From positions 91,169 through 155,168 of the forward strand of contig JAQTWV010000002.1 of assembly GCA_028689115.1 (NCBI GenBank): a stretch of 64,000 nt of DNA, read 5' to 3'. Shown here one piece after another: positions 54,236 to 64,000 of the stretch. Within the stretch, counting starts at the first letter, position 1, and every line of letters begins with the position of its first letter. Position numbers and translations under genes: made by a program. This DNA comes from Candidatus Altimarinota bacterium (lineage in GTDB: Bacteria > Patescibacteriota > Gracilibacteria > BD1-5 > UBA6164). The notes under the pieces were generated by a model. That model saw nothing but the letters and a program-made list of their open reading frames with translations. It was not told the origin of the DNA and ran no database searches.

Positions 54236-54284
54236 TAGTGTTGTTTTTACACTTATAGATTATTCTTAATTTAAACTTTGTCAA
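54236..54284 (-). promoter_or_regulatory. Promoter of pncA-pncB with candidate NrtR operator
   Basis: On the minus strand TTGACA (54284-54279), 16-bp spacer, TAATCT (54262-54257). Immediately downstream, AGTGT and ACACT form an inverted repeat with a 7-bp centre (54237-54253). A regulator bound there would block initiation. Assigning it to NrtR is inference. Confidence 0.55.
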
Positions 54285-54335
54285 AACTTTTTTTATAAAA
54301 AATGTTTTTTATTTAAAGATAGGGAAAAATTAAAC

Positions 54336-54365
54336 AAAAAAGTCTTATTTAAATAAGACTTTTTT
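54336..54365 (-). terminator. Terminator of the MutT-like gene
   Basis: A perfect palindrome with arms AAAAAAGTCTTATTT / AAATAAGACTTTTTT, overlapping the stop of the gene. Confidence 0.85.
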
Positions 54366-54822
54366 AATGAAATGTAACTTCATGAGAAACTAATTTTTTA
54401 TTTTCATATATAAATTTACCAGAAAAAAATCTACCTTCTTGTATCCATTTTAAAAAATGTTTGTCTCATTCCCATAAATTTAGAGAAAGTATATTTTCAT
54501 CATTTACCCATTCTAAGTTTCATTCATTTGATTCTATAATTTCTCATGAAAATTCGTAGAACTCATAAACAAAAACATACCAATCTTCTCAAGCTGCAAA
54601 ATTTGGAAATGTAAGAATTCATTTTAAAATTGGATTTTTTGCTATTAATCCTGTTTCTTCTTTTATCTCTCTAATAGCACATTCTTCTGGAGTTTCTCAA
54701 AGCTCAAATTTTCATCCTACTCAGTTCCACTTTCATTCGTGAGTATCATTTTCTTTTTTAACTCTATGAAGCATTAGAGTTTTAGAATCTTTTTTTAAAT
54801 AACAAAGAGTGGCTAATTTCAT
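54364..54822 (-). CDS. MutT-like Nudix hydrolase
   Basis: A 152-residue Nudix protein. The box runs from GGKFELGETPEECAIREI-type sequence into KEETG, all catalytic acids present (glycines TGA). The C-terminal part resembles 8-oxo-dGTP diphosphatases of the YvcI/MutT type. It lies 47 bp from a run of VOC genes on the same strand. Confidence 0.88.
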
Positions 54823-54869
54823 AAATTTATATTTAATGTTAAATTATTAATGTAATTATATATTAATAA

Positions 54870-55304
54870 TTATTTTTTATATTCATAATTAATCATCCAT
54901 TGAATTCAAAATTTATCTGTAAAAGATCCAAAATATGCTCACCAGAATGCATCTGCTAAAGGCATTTCTATTTTTCATCATTTTGAAAGTCATAAATAGA
55001 GCTTATCTGCTTCTTCTTTACTTTCAACTTGAAGTGAGATAGAAAAATTATTTCCAACAGTCATTTTTTGTCACATTGATTCAAGTGCATCAGTTGCCAT
55101 TAAAATATTTCACTTTCAAATAGGAAGTGCTATATGCATTATTTTATTTCATACTTCTTTAGGTATTTCTGGCATTTCTGCACTTGGAGGAATATCACTA
55201 AAACGCTGTAGTATTGAAAAATCTCAACCAAATACAGATTTATAAAAATTAAATGCTTCTTCGCTATTACCATTGAAGTTAAGATACGGATTCATTGTTA
55301 TCAT
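54870..55304 (-). CDS. VOC-superfamily protein, PhnB-like (1)
   Basis: A 144-residue glyoxalase-fold protein. It has the PhnB-like start NPYLNFNGNSEEAFNFYKSVFGG, central HIALPIGKGNILMATD, and end FGIQWMINYEYK. Such proteins bind small molecules or metal; the substrate is unknown. It is the third in a run of three VOC genes (55793, 56215 upstream). Confidence 0.85.
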
Positions 55305-55331
55305 AATATTTTAATTTAAGAAATATTTTTA

Positions 55332-55793
55332 TTAAACTTCATTTAATTTTTTTATGTCTATTTTTTTCATCTTAAGTAAGTTTTGCATAGCCTTTTCTGA
55401 TTTAATCAATTTTCATATAATCTTAGGAACAATTTGCCACGAAACTCAGTATTTATCTTTTAACCATCAACATATTTGGGCTTTTTCATCTCATCATTGA
55501 GATAATTTATCCCAATAATAATCTATTTCTATTTGATCTTTACAATTAACTACAAATGATATTGCTTCATTAAACTTAAAATCTGGTCAACCATTTATAG
55601 CTGTAAATTCTTGTCATTCTATTGAAAAATGTATTGTCATTATGGTTCAAGCTTTTTTTCATGAAACTTCTTCGGCAGATTTAGGGTATTTTACTACCTC
55701 TAGTATTTTTGAATTTTTAAAAATGGAAAGGTAATAATTAACTGCTTCCTCTGCATTAGAATCAAACCATAAAAATGGTGTAATTTTTTGCAT
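55332..55793 (-). CDS. VOC-superfamily protein, PhnB-like (2)
   Basis: A 153-residue protein with the PhnB / 3-demethylubiquinone-methyltransferase-like pattern: [58 protein letters not shown]. The function is unassigned; such paralogues are often resistance or metabolite-binding proteins. It lies 27 bp upstream of the first PhnB-like gene. Confidence 0.88.
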
Positions 55794-55816
55794 AGTATTT
55801 TTTTATATATTAAATA

Positions 55817-56215
55817 TTATTTTGCATTTTTATCAGGTTGATGGATACCAAAAGTATTTCCTTCAGTATCAATAAAATATCATTGCCAAGCCATTCATAT
55901 AATTGCAAATTTTTCCATTGCTACTATTCATCAAGCTTTTAATATTTCTTTTGAAGTTTTATCAAAATCATCAACTAAAATAGTACAAACAAAAGCATTT
56001 GATCATGGAATATTTTTTGGTATTGGACAAGGACGTTTAAGTAATCAACCATTAATTCAAGCCTCTTTACTATCACTTTTATCTGTCATAATCATCCAAT
56101 AATCTATTCCACCATTTCAAAATTTTTCTATTTCCCAGTTAAATATTTTTTTATAGAAATCTATGGCCCTTTCAGGCTCATCTGCATGGATTTCAAAGTG
56201 TATTAGTCTATTCAT
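55817..56215 (-). CDS. VOC-superfamily (glyoxalase/dioxygenase-like) protein (3)
   Basis: A 132-residue protein of the VOC fold: HFEIHADEPERAIDFYKKIFNW at the start, then GGLLKRPCPIP, and the final DTEGNTFGIHQPD. It resembles single-domain glyoxalase-like proteins used in small-molecule binding. It heads the three-gene VOC run, with 24 and 27 bp gaps. Confidence 0.88.
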
Positions 56216-56408
56216 ATAATTGTAAATTAAAGAAATAAAATCATACTAAAATAATCTGAGTCAAAGACTTTTTTATATAATAAATAGGATAGATAATTAT
56301 AATTTTTTTATATTTAAATACAAGTTAATTTCAAATAATTATTTATCAATATTGACAATGTAAAATCATTTATTATTATTATTGTCTTATAAAAATTATC
56401 CATAATTT

Positions 56409-58262
56409 ATGGAAAAATATTCTAGTAAAGAATTTACACAATTTGATAATACAATAAATCAAGCTTTATGAAAATTAGTACTCATAACAGCTCTTTTAAC
56501 TACGTCTATTTTATCAGGTGACACAAGTTTGTGACAATATAGAGATTTGACTTTTAAAGAAGAAGTAAGTAATCTAAAAAAAGGTGAAAAAAACAATCAA
56601 ACAAAAGTAAGCTGAAAAACTCTATCAACAGAAATATTAGAAGAATATGAAAAAAGAAAAAATTCAAATAAAGTTGAAATGGTAAGAGAAGAAACAGAGA
56701 GTTTTATAAAAAAAATATTATCAAAAATTTGAATAATTAGTGTAAAAAAAGTAGCGCAAAAAACAGATGTAGACATATCTTTGTTATCTATGATTTCAAA
56801 AGAATATTTAGATGAACATAAGGTTACTATTATTTGAAATGATTCTTGAAAAGCATTTTTGCTTACTTATTATAAAAAGCTTAAATCAAGCAAAGGTGAA
56901 ATAATTTATCTTCCAATTTCACCAATTAATCCTAAAAATGAAACATTAAAAATTCATAAATGAGCAACTACATTTTCTATTTCACCAAGTGTAAAATCAA
57001 ATTGATATAACACAGAATACAAGATTTCAAGCAATAAATGATGACAAGTTTTACAATTAGCAATTTTATATCCATCAGAATATGGAGAATATAATAATGA
57101 ATTATGAAAAAAAGATACACTAGAAGCTAAAAAAAGGGATTTACTTAAAAAGGAAAATGAGTTGAAAGCTAGTGAAAAATCAAAGAAATGAAAAGATTGA
57201 AAACAACATAAATCAATTTCAAAACAATTATCTGACATTTCTAATGAGTTAAAAGATCAAGAAGTAAAATTATGAAAAATGAAGGATTTTAAGTATTTTT
57301 CATACATTCCATATACAAATTTACTAGATACAGAAAAAAATCAAAGAAGATGACTTAAGTATTTGATAAGTAAAATGAAATCTACTTATGATTCTGTTGT
57401 TACTAAAAAATTAAGTGATTTCAATAGTTCAATTTGAGGATTATCTATATGACAAGCACTCCCACAAAATTTCCCACTTGTTTTAAATATAATCGAAAGA
57501 ATGGATTTTTTGGTATATTTTGAAAAAGATTGAGTTACATTAAAAGATAAAAAAGTGATTGATGAAATAATGATTACACAAATAAATCGTGCACTTACAA
57601 TTTTTTGAGTAAATGAAAATGATGCATTTAATTTTCAAAAAAGTCCTGTTTGAGCTGAATGAGTTGGCCAAGTTATGCCTTGAACTTATAATCTTTATAG
57701 GAATCATGAAAAATATAAGTCTCTTTTCCCAGAACCAAATTTTTCAAAAGCAGTAAAAGATCATTCAACTTCTTTTCGTTTACAAATTTCACATTTTGAT
57801 GATCAAATATTTCAAATTCCACTTCTTGTAAGACAAAATTGGTCAAAATTGATGGAAGATAAAACTACTAAAGTTTGATTAAATGCACTTTTAGCTGCAG
57901 GTTATAATTGATGAATGAAAAGAATATCTGGAGAAGTATTTAATTGACTAAATATTTGAAATAATGATTTAGATGATTATAAAAATAGGTTAACTCCAAA
58001 GTCTATAATGACTTCTATGAAAAAACAAAGAGATTTAAAAATATCTATTCTTGAAAGAGAAATAAACATTCTTAACCAAAAATTAAAGTGGAATTTACCA
58101 ATTAATCAAATATGAGTTATAAAATGACAAATTAAAGAAAAGCAAGATTCTATAATATCTATCAATAATACTTATAAAGAGTCTATGACTTATGTTTTAA
58201 AAACTGAATTTGTAGTAAATTATTTATCAAAGAATTTTTGAGATGAGTTTAAGTATAATTAA
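56409..58262 (+). CDS. Lytic-transglycosylase-like exported protein
   Basis: A 617-residue protein with a hydrophobic segment near residues 20-37. A charged coiled coil (LEAKKRDLLKKENELKASE) lies mid-protein. The C-terminal third has SLT-type features: SPVGAEGVGQVMPGTYNLY, and later NALLAAGYNGGMKRI. The catalytic Glu expected ~8-10 residues before SPVGAEG would be the one in NENDAF; its spacing is atypical. It would act on peptidoglycan for growth, pili or predatory attachment. It has its own terminator. Confidence 0.7.
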
Positions 58263-58291
58263 AAAGATTTTTCAAAGAAAAATCTTTTTTC
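58261..58291 (+). terminator. Terminator hairpin
   Basis: A 13-bp stem (AAAAAGATTTTTC, loop AAA, GAAAAATCTTTTT) with T-run at the end of the SLT-like gene. Confidence 0.85.
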
Positions 58292-58348
58292 TTGCAAAAA
58301 AATCTAAACTAATAAAATAAAAGAAGTATATTTTTTAATAATAAATAA

Positions 58349-60535
58349 ATGACAGAAGTTTTAGAATATGTTTTAAATGAACCAAATTTCGTTTCTGAAA
58401 TTGCAAAAGAGTTAGATTTTAAAGAATTTCAAGTAGCTTTTGTACTTGAATCAATTGCAGAGTGAGCAACTGTTCCTTTTATTGCTCGTTATAGAAAAGA
58501 AAAAACTTGAAACCTAGATGAAGAACATATTAGAAGTATAATAGATTTACAAAAGAAGATTGAAAATCTATATAATGCTAAAAAAACTGCAATCAATACA
58601 ATAGTTGAACTTTGAAAAATGACTCCTGAGCTTTTTGAAAATATATTAAAAGCAAAAACTCTAAAAGAAGTAGAAGAAATATATAAACCTTACAAGAGTA
58701 AGAAAAAAACAAAAGCTATGATTGCAATAGAGAAATGATTTCAAGTTGTAGCTGATTTTATAAAAACTAATCCAAAAATCCCCCAATCCCAACCTTTCCC
58801 CCCAATGGAGAAATGAGTTTGAAATATTGTAGCTACTTCTCTCCCTTGGGGAGAGATTGAGTGAGGGATGGAACTTATTTCAAAATATCCAATAGAAGAA
58901 ATAATAGAAGGTTCTATAAATATAATTTGAGCAGAAGTTTCATCAAATAGTGATTTAAGAGCAGATCTAATAGAAACTCTACAAAATTATGGAACAGTTG
59001 TTTCAAAGAAAAAAACAGATAAAGCACTTGAAAAATTAAATGAAAAAGATAGAGCACAAATTCCTAAATTTGATATATATAGTGAATTTTCTCTTAGAAT
59101 TTCATATCTAAAACCATATCAAATATTGGCATTAAATAGATGAGAAAAACTAGATATATTGTCTATTAAAATAGAAAAAACTGACAAAACTTATGAATGA
59201 ATACTTTTTCATTATGCTAGATTATTAAAAGTAAGAGCGCCTTTTATAAGTGAACTTGAAGCATGATTTAAAGAAGGTTACGAAGCACTTTTTACATCTG
59301 TTGAAAATGAAACTAGATGAAATTTAAGTGAGATTGCTGAAAATGATGCAATAGAAACATTTAAGAAAAACTTGTCAGATTTACTTATGACAAAACCAGA
59401 ATATGGTAAAAAAATCCTAGCAATAGATCCAGGTTTTAATGCTGGTTGTAAGATGGCTATCTTAGATGAATTTGGTAATCCACTTTCATTTGAAAAAATA
59501 TTTTTACATAAAAAAATAGAAGCAAAAGCGCTATTGCAAATGATTTTGAAAAAAGATAAACCACAAGTAATAGTTATTTGAAATGGTACTTGAGTAAATG
59601 AAACTGTAGAATTATTAAAAGAAATTACAGACATAGATATTTATATAGTAAATGAAAGTTGAGCTTCTGTTTATTCTGCTAGTAAAACTGCAGCTGAAGA
59701 ATTTCCAGAACTAGATTCGCTAGATAGATGAACAGTTTCAATTGGTAGAAGGTATATAGACCCACTAAGTGAACTTGTAAAAGTACCAGTTTGAAGCATA
59801 TGAGTAGGGATGTATCAACATGATATGCCAGAAAAAAAACTAGAAGAAAAGCTTGCAAATGTAGTTGAAGATACAGTAAATGACATAGGTATAAATGTAA
59901 ATTCAGCTTCAAGTTATGTACTTGAATTTATTTCAGGTATAAATAAAACAGCTGCAAAAAAGATTTACAACAATAGACCATATAAATCAAGACTTGCATT
60001 AAAAAAACAATTATCACCAAAGGTTTACGAACTAGCTGCTTGATTTTTGAGAGTTCCAGATAGTGCTGAAAAACTAGATAATACAGATATTCATCCAGAA
60101 CAATATGAGCTTGCAAAATATATAATAGAAAACGATATTAAACCAAGTGATTTTTTGAAACATAAAGAAAAATTACAATCTCTTTATGCTGATACAAATG
60201 AAACAACTATAGAGTTTATCTTGTCTTCTTACAATAATATTTGAATAGAAAAAAGAGTAAATTCTACACATAAAAAAGCTACAAATGGTATAGATGTAAA
60301 AAATATAAAAGTTTGAGATGTACTTGATTGAGTAGTTAGAAATGTACTAGCTTTTTGAGCATTTATTGACATAGGTTTAAAAAATGATTGATTAGTTCAT
60401 ATAAGTCAAATCACAGACACATTTATAAAAGATCCAAAAGAAGTGCTTGAAGTAGGGCAAAGTGTAAGAGCGAAAATACTTAATATAGATGAAAATACAG
60501 GGAAGATTCAATTGAGTATGAAAGGAGTGAATTAA
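58349..60535 (+). CDS. tex: Tex-family S1 RNA-binding protein
   Basis: A transcription accessory protein that binds nucleic acid. The 728-residue protein has the Tex N-terminus (ATVPFIARYRKEKTGNLDEE), the YqgF-like RNase H fold (ILAIDPGFNAGCKMAILD), the HhH region (YVLEFISGINKTAAKKI), and a C-terminal S1 domain (GDVLDGVVRNVLAFGAFIDIG...). About 30 residues at ~145-173 are an in-frame palindromic insert (58778-58870) that is not part of the family. The last 76 nt are duplicated at 61091-61166. Confidence 0.93.
58778..58870 (+). repeat. Palindromic in-frame insertion element in tex
   Basis: A GC-rich stretch inside an AT-rich gene. Left CCCCCAATCCCAACCTTTCC and right CTCTCCCTTGGGGAGAG...TGAGGG parts are imperfect inverted copies. 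It stays in frame in table 25 and adds about 31 residues (rich in Pro and Gly) between two conserved Tex segments. It resembles the Rickettsia palindromic elements in style. Confidence 0.65.
60459..60534 (+). repeat. Source copy of duplicated tex 3' end
   Basis: These 76 bp, ending in the tex stop codon, recur at 61091-61166 with one mismatch (G/A). Confidence 0.9.
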
Positions 60536-60551
60536 AAAAAATATATTATTA

Positions 60552-60587
60552 AAAGCTCTCCTAAAAATTAGCTTTTAAATATAAAAA
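60552..60587 (+). repeat. Leader repeat before toxin 1, with hairpin
   Basis: The 36 bp before the ATG match those at 63681-63716. It includes AAAAGCT / AGCTTTT arms around CTCCTAAAAATT; it may terminate tex, act as an operator, or both. Confidence 0.8.
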
Positions 60588-60977
60588 ATGGAAACTGAAA
60601 TTTTTGATAAATGGAATGATTTAAAAAAGGAAATAGATTTAAAAAATAAAAATATCTATCCAAAACATAGAGAAATTTGGTATATTTCTTTATGAAAAAA
60701 TATTTGATTTGAGAGTAATTGAAAATGAGAAGAATTTAAAAGACCAGTTTTGGTTATTAATAGGATTTGAACTATTTATTTAATAGTTTCTATGACTACA
60801 AAATGAAAAGATTCTGAGTTTTATTATAAACTTGATGAAAGTTATTTTAATAAGATATCTTTTATAACATTATCACAATTTAAAACTATTGATAAAAAAA
60901 GATTTATTAAAAAAATATGAAAAATTAATGAAGTTGATTTTTTAGAAATAAAAAAGAGAATTAAACATTTGTTTTAA
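60588..60977 (+). CDS. PemK/MazF-like toxin family protein
   Basis: A 129-residue protein with a PemK/MazF-type small barrel: REIWYISLGKNIG, EEFKRPVLVINRIG, YLIVSMTTKG, then ITLSQFKTIDKKRFIKKIGK. In this family the conserved RP and the later S/T-Q/S-x-R/K line the RNA cleavage site. It has an extra N-terminal helix (FDKWNDLKKEID). No antitoxin gene adjoins it. A paralogue starts at 63717 with an almost identical leader. Confidence 0.75.
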
Positions 60978-60987
60978 TTCTCTTTTT
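60951..60987 (+). terminator. Terminator overlapping toxin 1 stop
   Basis: A 15-bp stem AAAAAGAGAATTAAA / TTTAATTCTCTTTTT; the stop codon lies in the right arm. Confidence 0.85.
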
Positions 60988-60988
60988 A

Positions 60989-61090
60989 ATTGCCCTACAA
61001 ATAAGTAGGGAGGATCTAGGATTTATTTTTTAACCTAGACTTTGTAATGAAATTATATATTTTTTTAGTAAAAAAGTCAAATTTAGTTTA
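60989..61090 (+). other. Non-coding stretch with two small hairpins
   Basis: CCCTAC/GTAGGG (60993-61010) and TCTAGG/CCTAGA (61015-61039) lie between the toxin terminator and the tex-tail copy. No ORF is seen. It may be part of a mobile unit or a small RNA. Confidence 0.4.
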
Positions 61091-61166
61091 AAAGTGTAAG
61101 AGCGAAAATACTTAATATAGATGAAAATACAGGAAAGATTCAATTGAGTATGAAAGGAGTGAATTA
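61091..61166 (+). repeat. Duplicate of tex 3' end (75/76 bp)
   Basis: A fragment of tex without the rest of the gene, joined at 61166/61167 to the minus-strand DUF4238 gene, whose stop codon (TAA; 61166-61164) is supplied by the copied bases. Confidence 0.9.
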
Positions 61167-62300
61167 GAAAAAATCTAGTTTTTCATTTTTATAATATTTA
61201 AACATTTCATAGTTATCATTAAAATATATTCATTTATATTTTTCTTTTAATTGGTTAATAACTTTATAATCTTCATCTAATTTATCATGATTTCAAAAAA
61301 TTTTATATAATTCATCAACATAATTTGTTCTTGCTATGGTATAATCATTTTCAATGTAATTGTCTTTGTTATTAGAATAAAGGTATTTTGAGTGAATTGA
61401 ACGAATTAAATTATAATAAGTAACTCTATCATTTTTTTGAATTTGAATTTTTTTTACTTTTTTTCAAGATTTATAAGGTGAAAATTCAAATAATATATTA
61501 GGATTTAATGGAAAATAATGGATTCTTCTCATAAAACTAACTCAATAAATACTTTTTTCATATTCTGGAAATACATGAATTGCTGGAGAATCAGATGTTA
61601 CAAAATTCTTTTCTAATCATTTAATATAATAAATATTGATTTTTTTATTAAAAAGTAGATTTCAAAATCCATATACATTTTGGGAATTAAATAAAAATTG
61701 TATATGAGTAATGTTATCTTTTTTACTAATTCATAAAGTATTAAATATTTTATCATCATCAAATCACATTTCTTCTCTAAAATTTTTAGTTCTCATCAAT
61801 GTTAAAGAAACATAAACACAAAGTTCATATAAATCTTTTTCATCTAATTTAGATGAATTATTTTCTAATATTTGCTTTGATATTCTTTTTTCTAAATCTA
61901 AAAAATTATTTTCATATTTTCATAAATACCACTCTATAATTTGAGACATAGTATCTTGTTTTCAAGTTTCTATTCAATAGAAATAATCTTCTACACACAA
62001 TCATTTACTAACTTTTGATTTTACAACTTTTCTTAATTTTAAATCTAAAATATCAACTTCTCATTGTTTATTATTAAGATTTTTAAATAAATCTAAATAT
62101 GCTTTTTGAACATAGTGTTGGTCTTTTGTTGGTTGTATCTTAAATTTTGCAATATCATTTAAATCCTTTATATGTATTTCATCAAAAGTTACATAATAAT
62201 TATTTTTTGATATAAAATCTTTTAAATCTAAAGAATCACTTTCTAGAAATAATTTTATAGTTTTCTTTTGTTCTATACTTAGTTCTTCTATTTGCTCCAT
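61164..62300 (-). CDS. DUF4238-family protein
   Basis: A 378-residue soluble protein resembling DUF4238: the N-terminal DQHYVQKAYLDLFKN (family pattern H-H/Y-Y/V-P-x-x-Y-L-x-x-F), a central LYELCVYVSLTLMRTKNFRE, and FVTSDSPAIHVFP. DUF4238 genes are often found in accessory or defence loci; the activity is unknown. It follows the membrane-protein gene by 23 bp on the same strand, and both form cargo between two copies of the toxin region. Confidence 0.75.
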
Positions 62301-62323
62301 TATAAAATTATTTAAAATTAAAA

Positions 62324-63550
62324 TTATTTATAATCATTTTTAGTACAATCTCTATTTTCATTTTTTACATATTCATAAATATTATTTTCTTTATTGAATT
62401 TATAATAAGTTTTATTTAATGTTTCTGCTCAATGATCTCAACAATTCCATCAATTTACCACTTCTCATTCTTTATCTGGTATAAAATTGTCTCACCAATA
62501 TCAAGTAGTTCAATCTTTACTTTTAATTCAATAAATTATAACTCAATTAGTTTTATTATCATATCATGCTATTAAATAATTGTTGTGTCAGCAAACTTGA
62601 TCCCAATGATCTACTAAGAAAAACTCATTATTTATTCAATCTCAATTATAATCTATAAAATTTATTAAACTTGTTTTTTCTATAGAAAAATTATTTTCAT
62701 CATTATACTCAATTTCTTTTCTTAAAAAGTAATAGCTATTATTATATCTTGTATTATAATATGAAAATGTTAATTTTGGTAATTCAGTATTATAAGATAA
62801 ATTATTGAATCTAAATCAAACTGGAACTTCTTTTTCACTTAATATTCTTCAATCTTTAAATGTAAATAAATAATAGTCTCATTTTATTCATTGTCATTCT
62901 ACATTTCAAAAACAATTTGAATATAATGGCATTTTTTCTCAATTAAAACTATATTCTTGTTTTCATTCACTTAATATCACATAATTTTTTATATAAATTC
63001 ACATATAAACTCAATCTAATCAAGGTATTTCTTTATATTCTCTTAAAAAGCTTCAATAAGGAATTGCATTTAAGATTGTTTTTTCTAAAGTTATTTTACA
63101 GCTTCAATTTTCTCTGATATATCATTCATAACAACTACAAACTCAATAATCATTAAATCATTCATTGCTTCAACTACATTTATTTCTTAAATTTTGGCTT
63201 AGAGAAAACAATATAATTGAAATAATTCATCATATTATTAAAATAAGTACAGAAAATCTTTTTAATACTTCAATATATGGAATAAATCATTTTAAAGTTC
63301 AATCATTTATATATGATATGACTCTTCTTATAAAGTCAGTTAATAAAATATATGATATTAAAAATAAAATCATATACAAAGTTCAAATATAATAATCATT
63401 AACATATACTCCTGAAGAATAACTTCAACGATGTATTTCTTGTAATAATAACATAGCTCAAGCTCAAGATAAAACTAAAGGTATTGTTATTATAAAATAT
63501 AAAACTTTTATTAATCTCCAAAGTTTTCAATTTGATTTATTTTCTTCCAT
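62324..63550 (-). CDS. Cys-containing membrane protein, unknown
   Basis: A 408-residue protein with three membrane spans in the first ~125 residues and a ~280-residue outer part rich in Tyr, Asn and Trp. A Cys cluster follows the last span (KCSG...VCSCYEG...SCK), so disulfides are likely. Glycine is nearly always TGA. It probably forms an operon with the DUF4238 gene downstream. A minus-strand copy of the 22-bp repeat is 60 bp upstream of its start. Confidence 0.6.
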
Positions 63551-63609
63551 AAATAATTAATTAAATTATAAATTAATTTCATTATACATTTTTCTTTCCC
63601 TTATTCAAG

Positions 63610-63631
63610 ACATTAAATCCGTATTAAATTT
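63610..63631 (-). repeat. 22-bp dispersed repeat, copy 3
   Basis: The reverse complement matches 26265-26286 at 21 of 22 positions (A to C in the centre). It is upstream of the 408-aa membrane gene, as the other copies are upstream of accessory genes. Confidence 0.75.
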
Positions 63632-63680
63632 ATAAAATTTTTTTACTAAAATTTATATTTAGTTATAATCTTATGAATTG

Positions 63681-63716
63681 AAAGCTCTCCTAAAAATTAG
63701 CTTTTAAATATAAAAA
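63681..63716 (+). repeat. Leader repeat before toxin 2
   Basis: Matches 60552-60587, including hairpin arms, with the same 36-nt distance to the ATG. Confidence 0.85.
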
Positions 63717-64000
63717 ATGGAAATAGAAGTTTTTGATAAATGGAATGAATTAAAAAAAGAAATTCATAATAAAAATACTGATAATATTTATTTTAAAGAA
63801 TCAGAGATTTGGTGGGGTTCAATGTGAAAAAATATTAAAAGTGAATCTTTTTGAAAATGAGACAGTTTTAGAAGACCAGTTTTAATTTTTAAAAAATTAT
63901 CAAGTGATATTTGTATAGTTATTCCACTAAGTTCTAAAAATAAAACTTGAACTTGGTTTTGTGATTGTGATTTGCAATGAATTAGAAGGACTGCACTTTT
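63717..64000 (+). CDS. PemK/MazF-like protein, paralogue (cut by window end)
   Basis: The first 94 residues of a paralogue of the 60588 gene: the same N-terminal helix (FDKWNELKKEI), then SEIWWGSMGKNI, SFRRPVLIFKKL and CIVIPLSSK. The RP motif is kept. The rest lies outside the window. Leader identity is much higher than protein identity, so the two copies have diverged within the coding part. Confidence 0.75.

Noticed and set aside
59278..59634. Minus-strand 118-aa frame in tex
   Set aside because: Antisense to the catalytic-fold region of tex; no independent support.
1..64000. UGA as tryptophan (Mycoplasma-type code)
   Set aside because: TGA falls at glycine positions of conserved motifs while TGG supplies Trp.
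1..64000. CRISPR array
   Set aside because: No run of regularly spaced identical repeats was found; the repeats seen are paired or dispersed single copies.

Overview
This 64 kb window is AT-rich bacterial DNA from an organism that reads UGA as glycine (translation table 25). That points to Candidatus Absconditabacteria (SR1) or the sister lineage Gracilibacteria. In-frame TGA sits at invariant glycines throughout: the MiaA P-loop, the DnaJ zinc repeats, the PRPP loops of two phosphoribosyltransferases, and the NAD kinase and NadE glycine motifs. TGG occurs separately where Trp is expected. All CDS below were read with UGA = Gly and only TAA/TAG as stops; a standard-code reading breaks nearly every gene. 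Most starts have no Shine-Dalgarno (SD) sequence. Many genes end in AT-rich hairpins shared by converging genes.

Layout. 0-8 kb: ftsA (cut by the window edge), a TPR gene, dnaN, a primosomal helicase lacking its N-terminal half, two tandemly duplicated type IV pilin-like genes, an HNH nuclease, rsmI. 8-18.6 kb: a tightly packed minus-strand operon with a 2-oxoacid:ferredoxin oxidoreductase (alpha/gamma and beta), a lipoprotein wedged between the subunits, a DUF342 (FapA-like) protein and anchored proteins; then a PLD-family protein and dnaJ. 18.7-26.2 kb: ssb, a 1670-residue PKD-repeat surface protein, lepB, truB, tRNA-Lys. 26.2-28.9 kb: a small islet of a glycosylase-like gene and membrane proteins, bounded by 66-bp direct repeats that begin at the tRNA-Lys 3' end. 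29-38 kb: OLD-family nuclease, the earP/efp pair, a DUF4153 membrane protein, apbE with an FMN-bind-like lipoprotein, and rpmE/rplJ/rplL with an L10 leader and a bistable RNA before rplL. 38.5-44.8 kb: three tRNAs (Leu, Tyr, Thr), miaA, a 1261-residue unknown protein, a SanA-like protein. 45.2-54.1 kb: an NAD block (nrtR-like regulator, PRPP synthetase, MazG-APRT fusion, nadD, nadK, nadE, pncB, pncA) sufficient on paper to turn nicotinamide into NADP. 54.3-58.3 kb: Nudix, three VOC proteins, a lytic-transglycosylase-like protein. 58.3-64 kb: tex carrying a palindromic in-frame insert, then a duplicated block (tex tail plus PemK/MazF-like toxin) interrupted by DUF4238 and membrane-protein genes.

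Most unusual signals: three short ORFs with strong SD sequences, their own terminators, and no UGA-glycine (two end in TGA and would be read through by this organism); the swapped 8+8 nt repeats upstream of rplL; a terminator whose loop spells the 16S anti-SD sequence; a 22-bp repeat upstream of three accessory genes; and the tRNA-Lys islet.
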